From: Thermoanaerobaculia bacterium
GTDB taxonomy: Bacteria > Acidobacteriota > Thermoanaerobaculia > UBA5066
Reading direction: 5' to 3'
Length of the DNA: 11,471 nucleotides
NCBI GenBank assembly: GCA_023717585.1
Contig: JAMQPJ010000386.1
Coordinates: 1 to 11,471 of the forward strand
Shown here piece by piece: positions 7,098 through 11,471 of this stretch. Made by a program: the position numbers and the translations under genes. Numbering within the stretch: position 1 is the first letter of the stretch; each line of letters begins with the position of its first letter. The notes under the pieces were generated by a model. The model saw only the letters and a list, made by a program, of their open reading frames with translations. It was not told where the DNA came from and ran no database searches.

Positions 7098-7522
7098 GCC
7101 GGAATCGGCGGAGCCACGCTGCCCTGTGGCTTCACGGGAGGCGGCATCCGGTGGATCAGCCCGCGGCGGCGCATCCGGGAAAAGACATAGAGATTGAAGA
7201 AGTGCATGCCGCCGAGGACGAGGAGAACGAGTCCGACCTTCGTGCTCAGGAGCTCGATGACCTGCGATACGCTGCCGGGCTTGACCTTCTCCGTGAGCGC
7301 CAAGGTCACGTAACCGATGTTGATGAGGTAGAAGCCCACGACGAGAAGGTGGTTCACGGAATCAGCCAGCTTCTCGTTGCCGAGAAACGCGTCGACCAGG
7401 AAGATTCGCCCGTTCTTGTGGAGCGTGCGGGCCACCCAGATCGTGAGCAGGATGCTGAGGCCGAGATAGAGGCCGTATGTCCAGAGAGTGAAGACCGGAT
7501 TGGGCAGTATGGGTGTCGTCAT
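7094..7522 (-). CDS. Small three-helix integral membrane protein, first gene of the TetR cassette
   Basis: 142 residues. The ATG at 7522 has AGGAGG five bases upstream, so the 24-residue longer frame to 7594 is rejected; that extension would also run over the proposed promoter -10. Hydrophobic helices are at about 11-31 (FTLWTYGLYLGLSILLTIWV), 57-76 (starting NHLLVVGFYLINIGYV) and 94-115 (starting STKVGLVLLVLGGMHFFNLY). The spacer NGRIFLVDAFLGNEKLADSVNH (37-58) is well ordered and looks conserved. The C-terminal tail MRRRGLIHRMPPPV is basic, then proline-rich, and by the positive-inside rule faces the cytoplasm. I recall similar uncharacterised proteins in other bacteria but no family name or function. 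Leading the transcript and overlapping the DCC gene by GTGA, it could anchor or partner the soluble products. Confidence 0.85.
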   Translation of the reverse strand: MTTPILPNPVFTLWTYGLYLGLSILLTIWVARTLHKNGRIFLVDAFLGNEKLADSVNHLLVVGFYLINIGYVTLALTEKVKPGSVSQVIELLSTKVGLVLLVLGGMHFFNLYVFSRMRRRGLIHRMPPPVKPQGSVAPPIPA

Positions 7523-7547
7523 GGCGTCCTCCTTCAGGTCCGAAGCG

Positions 7548-7563
7548 ATTTGAACGTGTTCAA
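7548..7563. promoter_or_regulatory. Candidate TetR operator, copy 1
   Basis: ATTTGAACGTGTTCAA, with a palindromic core TTGAAC-N2-GTTCAA. It sits just downstream of the predicted transcription start of the cassette, where a bound repressor would block promoter clearance. It is identical over 16 bp to copy 2. Confidence 0.75.
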
Positions 7564-7575
7564 CTTCATGGTCAG

Positions 7576-7604
7576 AACATAGGGCCGCCGTCATAACGTG
7601 TCAA
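7576..7604 (-). promoter_or_regulatory. Sigma70-like promoter of the TetR cassette
   Basis: On the minus strand a perfect -35, TTGACA (7604-7599), is followed by a 17-nt spacer and TATGTT (7581-7576), four of six to the -10 consensus. Transcription would start near 7569 and give a leader of roughly 45 nt before the ATG at 7522, which has a good ribosome site. The promoter lies between two identical candidate operators. It is a strong sequence match but unproven. Confidence 0.75.
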
Positions 7605-7605
7605 G
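7592..7605. promoter_or_regulatory. Degenerate third operator-like site overlapping the -35
   Basis: CATAACGTGTCAAG keeps the centre AACGTGT and the CAA of the two perfect copies but has lost one base of the right arm. It overlaps the -35. Its AACGTGT core (7595) is 42 bp from that of copy 1 (7553) and 21 bp from that of copy 2 (7616), that is, four and two helical turns. It may be a weak site filled cooperatively, or chance overlap with the -35. Confidence 0.4.
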
Positions 7606-7610
7606 AAGAA

Positions 7611-7626
7611 ATTTGAACGTGTTCAA
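7611..7626. promoter_or_regulatory. Candidate TetR operator, copy 2
   Basis: A second exact copy of ATTTGAACGTGTTCAA, 63 bp (six helical turns) from copy 1. It lies just upstream of the cassette -35 and on the side facing the divergent ABC operon. It could therefore serve both directions, although I find no convincing rightward promoter next to it. Confidence 0.75.
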
Positions 7627-7669
7627 TAAAAGAGTGCAAATGACTGTAACAAAACAACTTGATCGAGTT

Positions 7670-7689
7670 CTCTTACCCTTTCTTAGAAA
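7670..7689. promoter_or_regulatory. AT-rich element with TTTCT-T-AGAAA palindrome upstream of the ABC operon
   Basis: CTCTTACCCTTTCTTAGAAA shares CTCTTACCCTT exactly with 3232-3242, upstream of the aminotransferase, and both are followed by a TTCT-W-AGAA palindrome. It lies in the leader of the ABC ATPase gene, about 42 nt before its start. A nearby TTGATC (7659-7664) might be a -35 for the ABC genes, with only a poor -10 match (TTAGAA, 7683-7688). Confidence 0.35.
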
Positions 7690-7731
7690 TGGTGCCAGCT
7701 GCGGTCATTTTCCCCGTGCGAGACTCTCGCC

Positions 7732-8448
7732 GTGATCGAAGTCGAAGGCCTCGTCAAGGCGTACCAGAACGTCACGGCCGTGGACGGCCTGAGCTTCCGC
7801 GTCGCGAAGGGAGAAGTCCTCGGGCTCGTGGGCCCGAACGGCGCCGGCAAGACGACGACGCTGCGCTGCCTCGCGGGAATCCTGCCGCCGAACGCGGGCA
7901 CGATCCGTCTCGCCGGGTTCGACCTCATCGCGCAGCCCGTGGAATCCCGGCGCCGCCTCGCGTTCATGCCGGACGAGCCGCGCCTCTTCGAGTACCTGAC
8001 CGTCGAGGACCACCTCGCCTTCACCGCGCGGATGTACGGAGTGGCGGACGCGGCGGCTCGTGCGCGCGTCCTCCTCGACGAGCTGGAGCTGGCGGGCAAG
8101 GAGCGCGCGCTGCCGGCCGAGCTGTCGCGGGGCATGAAGCAGAAGCTCGTCGTGGCCTGCGGCCTGCTCCACGATCCCGAAGTCCTCGTCTTCGACGAGC
8201 CCCTGACCGGAATCGACCCCGGCGGCATCCGGAAGATGAAGCAGACGATCGTCCGCCGGGCCGCTGCCGGCTCGGCCGTCATCGTGTCGTCGCATCTCCT
8301 GCCGCTCGTCGAGGAGATCTGCAGCCGCGTCCTCGTCCTGTCGCACGGAAAGGCCGTGCTCCAGGGCACGCTGGAGGAGATCCGCGCCGGGGCAGGCGGA
8401 GACACGTCGCTCGAGGAGATCTTCCTGCGCGTCACGGGCGGGGCGTGA
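7732..8448 (+). CDS. ABC transporter ATP-binding protein (ABC-2 exporter type)
   Basis: 238 residues, GTG start at 7732; no clear ribosome site precedes it. A complete single nucleotide-binding domain: Walker A GPNGAGKTTT at 34-43; Q-loop region AFMPDEPRLFEYLTVEDHL at 77-95 with Asp81 where many ABC proteins have Gln, a known variation in this subgroup; signature LSRGMKQK at 131-138; Walker B VLVFDEP at 151-157 with the catalytic E156; D-loop LTGIDPGG; and switch His188 in SSHLL. It hydrolyses ATP to drive the membrane partner encoded directly downstream, overlapping by GTGA. The substrate cannot be read from the sequence. Divergent from the TetR cassette, it shares the 209-bp control region with it. 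The much longer open frame starting at 7659 in another phase is an artefact of GC-rich DNA. Confidence 0.97.
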   Translation: MIEVEGLVKAYQNVTAVDGLSFRVAKGEVLGLVGPNGAGKTTTLRCLAGILPPNAGTIRLAGFDLIAQPVESRRRLAFMPDEPRLFEYLTVEDHLAFTARMYGVADAAARARVLLDELELAGKERALPAELSRGMKQKLVVACGLLHDPEVLVFDEPLTGIDPGGIRKMKQTIVRRAAAGSAVIVSSHLLPLVEEICSRVLVLSHGKAVLQGTLEEIRAGAGGDTSLEEIFLRVTGGA

Positions 8449-10262
8449 GCGCATCGCCGTCGTTCCTCCCGCTCGTGGTGTTCACGGCGAAGAGGATGCT
8501 GAAGAACGCCTCGCGGAAAAAGCTCGGGCGCCTCCGCGAGCCGCGGTACATGGTCGGCTTCCTCGTCGGCGCCGCGTACTTCGCGATGCTCTTTCTGAGG
8601 CCCGGCCGCGCGGGCCGCCCGCCGGCTCCGCCAGGCCTCCCGAGGCACATGGACGACATCCTCCTCATCGCCGGCGCGGCCGCGCTCGCCGCCGCCGCTC
8701 TCCTGACCTGGCTCTTCCGAAAGGGCCAGGCGTCACTCGGGCTGTCGGAGGCCGAGATCCAGTTCCTCTTTCCCGCCCCCGTTTCCCGGCGCGCCCTTCT
8801 CCATTACGCCCTCCTGAAGGCGCAGTTTCCCGTCCTCCTGAGCGCGTTCATCCTCACGATCGTGTCCGGGAGTCGCGGAAGCGGCACCGCGATTCTCACC
8901 GGCGCCGGGCTCTGGCTGCTGCTGACGGCGGTCCACTTCCACAATCTCGCTCTCGCCTTCACGAAAGCGCGCTGGAACGAGCTTCCGCCGGCCCCCCGAA
9001 GGGCCGCGAAAACAGCGGCTTTCGTGGTTTCGGCAAGCGCCCTCGGAATGCTCGTCGTGACTCTCGGGGCGGGCGTTCTCGCCGCCGCATCGGGCCCGGG
9101 AAAGGGGGCGTTCTCGCTCGGCGGGTTCGTTTTCGCGCTTCGATCCGGGCCCTTCGGCCCGGCGCCGCTCGCGCTCCTCACCCCGTTCCGCTGGATTCTC
9201 GCCCCGCTCCTGGCCCCGACGGCCCGCGCGTTCTTCGTCGCGCTGCCGCCCGCTCTCGGCCTCGTGGGAGTCCTCTATGCGTGCGTCGCCCTCACGGCCG
9301 GGCGCTTCGAGGAAGCGACGCTCTCTCAGGCCTCGCGGCGAGCCGCGCTTCGGGCCCGGCGCGAGGCGGGCCGCCTCGAAGCCCTCCCTTCCGAGAAGCG
9401 CCGAGCGACCGTCCCGTTCGCCCTAGCGCCGCGGGGCCGGCCCGAGGTCGCGATCGTGTGGAAGAACCTCCTCGCCTGGAAACGGACGAGCCTTCGCCGG
9501 CAGGCCGCGATCGTGGCAACCCTCGCGGCCGCGCTCTTCTCGGCGTCCGCCTTCCTGTCGACCCCCTCGGCCGACGTCTCGGCGGCCTTTGGAAGCGCGA
9601 CGTGTCTCGCCCTGACGGCGTTCCTTGCTCTCATCACGCCCCTCGGCTTCCGGATCGACCTGCGCGGCGATCTCGAGTACGCCACGCTTCTCAAGACATG
9701 GCCTCTCGAGGCCGAGCGCCTCGTCCTCGCCGAGCTCGGAGCGCCCGCGGCCGTTGCCGTGCTCTACGGCTGGGGGGGAATCGCGATCGCCCTCGCGATC
9801 GCGGCGGGGCGCGCAGTACGGGCAGCGTTTCTGGGAACGGTGGTCACGGCGCCCTCCCCGGCCTCGTTCCAGCGGTTCGAGGTGCTCGTGCCCGTCGCCC
9901 TGACGATGGCCGTCTTCCTGCCCGTCCTCGTCGCGCTCGCCCTCGTGGTCCAGAACGCGTCCGTCCTCCTCTTCCCGGCCTGGTTCCCGGCGGGCCGCAA
10001 ACGCGCCGTCGGTCTCGAGCAGACGGGCCTGAGGATGCTCTCGTTTTTCGGCACGTCGCTGGTTCTCGGCCTCGCCCTGATCCCGGCGGCTCTCCTCGCC
10101 GGACCCCTGATCTTCTTCGCCTTCAGAGCCATGGGCTTCTGGTCGCTGCCCCTGGCCGCCGTTTTCGCGGCCCTGCCGGTCCTCGCCGAAGCGGCTGGAG
10201 GCGTCTTCCTGCTCGCCCGGCTGTTCGAGCGATTCGATCCGGCTCGGGACCTCCATTCCTGA
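8445..10262 (+). CDS. ABC-2-type exporter permease (putative ABC exporter, PF16962-like)
   Basis: 605 residues from GTG at 8445, overlapping the ATPase stop by 4 nt (GTGA). The upstream part of the same open frame is a shadow of the ATPase gene. Hydrophobic segments lie at about 35-51, 72-91, 126-142, 148-172, 190-216, 240-258, 263-285, 353-371, 384-402, 432-454, 478-503, 532-560 and 564-592, with a cytoplasmic arginine-rich stretch at 286-350. Motifs I associate with the putative ABC exporter family are LSEAEIQFLFPAPVSRRALL (100-119), DLRGDLEYATLLKTWPLEAE (405-424) and QNASVLLFPAWFP (503-515). It forms the export channel with the preceding ATPase, probably as a dimer. The substrate is unknown; there is no peptide or drug-resistance neighbour to suggest one. 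Confidence 0.9.
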   Translation: MSASPSFLPLVVFTAKRMLKNASRKKLGRLREPRYMVGFLVGAAYFAMLFLRPGRAGRPPAPPGLPRHMDDILLIAGAAALAAAALLTWLFRKGQASLGLSEAEIQFLFPAPVSRRALLHYALLKAQFPVLLSAFILTIVSGSRGSGTAILTGAGLWLLLTAVHFHNLALAFTKARWNELPPAPRRAAKTAAFVVSASALGMLVVTLGAGVLAAASGPGKGAFSLGGFVFALRSGPFGPAPLALLTPFRWILAPLLAPTARAFFVALPPALGLVGVLYACVALTAGRFEEATLSQASRRAALRARREAGRLEALPSEKRRATVPFALAPRGRPEVAIVWKNLLAWKRTSLRRQAAIVATLAAALFSASAFLSTPSADVSAAFGSATCLALTAFLALITPLGFRIDLRGDLEYATLLKTWPLEAERLVLAELGAPAAVAVLYGWGGIAIALAIAAGRAVRAAFLGTVVTAPSPASFQRFEVLVPVALTMAVFLPVLVALALVVQNASVLLFPAWFPAGRKRAVGLEQTGLRMLSFFGTSLVLGLALIPAALLAGPLIFFAFRAMGFWSLPLAAVFAALPVLAEAAGGVFLLARLFERFDPARDLHS

Positions 10263-10267
10263 AAGTT

Positions 10268-10286
10268 CGTTTTCTGACAGAATACG
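10268..10286. promoter_or_regulatory. 19-bp near-palindrome before the PAS-LuxR gene
   Basis: CGTTTTCTGACAGAATACG has nine-base arms around a central A, with eight of nine pairs matching; the inner TTCTG-A-CAGAA is perfect. It fills the short gap between the permease stop and the LuxR ATG, ending five bases before the start. The size fits a LuxR-type dimer site, so autoregulation of the downstream gene is a reasonable guess. A short rho-independent hairpin is unlikely, because the arms are AT-containing and no T-run follows. Confidence 0.5.
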
Positions 10287-10291
10287 CGGCC

Positions 10292-10957
10292 ATGCCGAGT
10301 CCGCTCTCCCTGCCCGTGCGCGACGCCCTCGAGCTCATCGCGGAATCGAAGGCTCCCGCCTACGGCATGGATCGCCACGACCGCATCGTCTTCTGGAACG
10401 ATGGCGCGGAGAAGGCGCTCGGGTGGTCCTCCGAGGAAGTGCTCGGAAAGATGTGCTACGACGTTCTGGCCGGGCGGGACGTCTTCGGCAACCTCTATTG
10501 CGCACGGGAATGCCCCGTCGTCGTCTCGGCGATCGCCGGAGACGACGTGCGGCCCTTTCTCCTCGACGTCCGCAAGAAGGGGTCCTCCGCGGGCGTCAAG
10601 CTCATCGTCCGCGCTGTTCCGCTTCCCGCTGGCGGCCCGGCATTCGCCGTGCTCATGCACTTCCTCGAGACCGAGGGTCCGGAGCTCGACAACTTGGTCT
10701 CGTCGCTGCGGTCGGCCGTGCGCGAGCCGTCCGGCCTCCCTCCCGTCGATCCCCCGATCTCCGTCTCCCCGCTCAGCGGGCGCGAGCGGGAGATCGTCAT
10801 GCTGCTGTCGAACGGCTACGCGGCGCTCAACATCGCCGCGAAGCTGAACCTCTCGCACGCAACGGTGCGAAACCACATCCAGAACGTCCTCCGGAAGCTC
10901 GAGGTGCACAGCCAGGTCGAGGCCGTGGCGCTCGCGTTCCGGCGCGGCTGGATCTGA
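10292..10957 (+). CDS. PAS domain / LuxR-type HTH transcriptional regulator
   Basis: 221 residues, ATG at 10292, 29 nt after the permease stop; no clear Shine-Dalgarno. The longer frame beginning at 9281 is a shadow of the permease. The PAS domain covers about 10-125: AYGMDRHDRIVFWNDGAEKALGW at 23-45, the usual PAS strands, then a cysteine pattern C55-x14-C70-x3-C74 in the helical region (CYDVLAGRDVFGNLYCAREC). The C-terminal GerE/LuxR helix-turn-helix is at 158-221: LSGREREIVMLL, then ALNIAAKLNLSHATVRNHI, then NVLRKLEVHSQVEAVALA. No receiver domain is present, so it would be a one-component sensor, with PAS sensing directly. The three cysteines suggest redox, metal or iron-sulfur sensing, which is inference. 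The gene may be co-transcribed with the exporter or driven from the palindrome region just upstream. Confidence 0.93.
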   Translation: MPSPLSLPVRDALELIAESKAPAYGMDRHDRIVFWNDGAEKALGWSSEEVLGKMCYDVLAGRDVFGNLYCARECPVVVSAIAGDDVRPFLLDVRKKGSSAGVKLIVRAVPLPAGGPAFAVLMHFLETEGPELDNLVSSLRSAVREPSGLPPVDPPISVSPLSGREREIVMLLSNGYAALNIAAKLNLSHATVRNHIQNVLRKLEVHSQVEAVALAFRRGWI

Positions 10958-10978
10958 CCTCCGGACCCCGCCGCTTTT

Positions 10979-11471
10979 TCAGCTCCCGGGGCGGATCCCC
11001 GTTTGAAGGACCTCCAGGAAGCCGGCGCGCGTGAACGCGCGGGAGTCTTCCCGCCGCTCGAGGCTCATGCTGCCGCGGACCTCCTCGAGCGAGGAATGGC
11101 CGTGGGCCTCGAGCCACCGCTCGATCTCCTCGCGCACGATCTTCAGGTGGCGGGGACCGTTCTGGAGAAGAGCTGAGACCATCTGAACGACATCCGCTCC
11201 GGCGAGAATCGCCTTCAGCGCGTCGGCGCCCGAATGGACGCCGCCCGTCACGGCGAGCGACAGGTCCACCCGGCCCGAGAGCATCGCGATCCAGTAGAGG
11301 CGCGAGAGCAGCTCGGTCGAGCTCGAGAGGCGCAGGTCCGGCTTCACCTCCAGGGTCTCGAGATCGATGTCGGGCTGGTAGCTCCGGTTGAAGAGGACGA
11401 GCCCGTTCACGCCGATCTCCTCGAACTGCCGCGCGAGCGACGCGATCGAGGAGAAATACGGGAAGATCTTC
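10979..11471 (-). CDS. Dihydroorotate dehydrogenase-like FMN protein, 3' part
   Basis: The frame is open to the window edge; 163 codons plus the stop are visible and the N-terminus is missing. The fragment starts KIFPYFSSIASLARQFEEIG and continues into NGLVLFNRSYQPDIDLE, then LAVTGGVHSGADALKAILAGADVVQMVSALL, the substrate/FMN phosphate-binding end of the class 1 dihydroorotate dehydrogenase barrel. The FNRxYQPDID motif is one I associate with the dihydroorotate-dehydrogenase-like subgroup (PRK07565), whose members are not necessarily pyrimidine enzymes and are found apart from pyr genes. The C-terminus (EEVRGSMSLERREDSRAFTRAGFLEVLQ) is typical of that subgroup. It converges on the LuxR gene with only 21 nt between the stops and no clear terminator. 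Confidence 0.9.
   Translation of the reverse strand, partial: KIFPYFSSIASLARQFEEIGVNGLVLFNRSYQPDIDLETLEVKPDLRLSSSTELLSRLYWIAMLSGRVDLSLAVTGGVHSGADALKAILAGADVVQMVSALLQNGPRHLKIVREEIERWLEAHGHSSLEEVRGSMSLERREDSRAFTRAGFLEVLQTGIRPGS

Noticed and set aside
7523..7594. Longer start for the small membrane protein
   Set aside because: AGGAGG supports the ATG at 7522, and the extension would span an operator copy and the promoter -10.
7659..8444. Long frame fused to the permease upstream of 8445
   Set aside because: It is antiphase to the ABC ATPase, which has all nucleotide-binding motifs; the translation is low-complexity Arg/Pro.
9281..10291. Extension of the PAS-LuxR frame into the permease gene
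   Set aside because: Permease motifs and helices occupy this DNA in another frame; the extension is Arg/Gly/Pro-rich.
10958..10978. Terminator between the convergent LuxR and DHOD-like genes
   Set aside because: There is a short T-run but no stable GC hairpin before it.
1..11471. CRISPR array, tRNA, insertion sequence or phage remnants
   Set aside because: No regularly spaced repeats, cloverleaf-like sequence, transposase or integrase motifs, or terminal repeats seen by eye.

Overview
This is GC-rich, densely packed bacterial chromosomal DNA with short gaps and many start/stop overlaps. I see no rRNA, tRNA, insertion sequence, phage gene or CRISPR array. Gene content (O-antigen ligase-like protein, LytM-type protein, chorismate synthase, ABC-2 exporter, PAS-LuxR regulator) fits a Gram-negative GC-rich soil or environmental lineage. 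Acidobacteriota would fit by general look, but the window holds no marker that settles it.

Layout. (1) Positions 1-2054, plus strand: the 3' part of a Wzy/O-antigen-ligase-like membrane protein, overlapping by 4 nt a membrane-anchored LytM/M23 protein whose zinc site is degenerate. (2) Positions 2083-7522, minus strand: seven genes in one direction. Read from the promoter end they are a small three-helix membrane protein, a DCC/DUF393 thiol-disulfide protein, a TetR regulator, a short DUF2071 protein, a TIGR01777-type NAD(P)-binding epimerase, chorismate synthase (aroC) and a class V PLP aminotransferase. The first five are joined by four successive 4-nt overlaps (GTGA, ATGA, ATGA, TTGA). (3) Positions 7523-7731: a divergent control region. 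It holds a good sigma70-like promoter facing left, bracketed by two identical 16-bp copies of ATTTGAACGTGTTCAA, with a third degenerate copy on the -35. The three lie 42 and 21 bp apart, that is, in helical phase. They are the obvious candidate operators for the TetR protein encoded in the same operon. (4) Positions 7732-10262, plus strand: an ABC ATPase and its large ABC-2-type permease, overlapping by GTGA. (5) Positions 10292-10957: a PAS-LuxR regulator with a Cys-x14-Cys-x3-Cys pattern in its PAS domain, preceded by a 19-bp near-palindrome. (6) Positions 10979-11471, minus strand: the 3' part of a dihydroorotate-dehydrogenase-like protein, cut by the window end.

The most interesting unit is the TetR-controlled five-gene cassette (membrane protein, DCC, TetR, DUF2071, epimerase). 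Its overlaps, own regulator and phased operators suggest a coherent inducible system of unknown function, probably concerned with redox, lipid or small-molecule stress. Read-through could carry aroC and the aminotransferase with it. The DUF2071 member seems to lack a block of its usual middle, so one step of the cassette may be altered or lost here.
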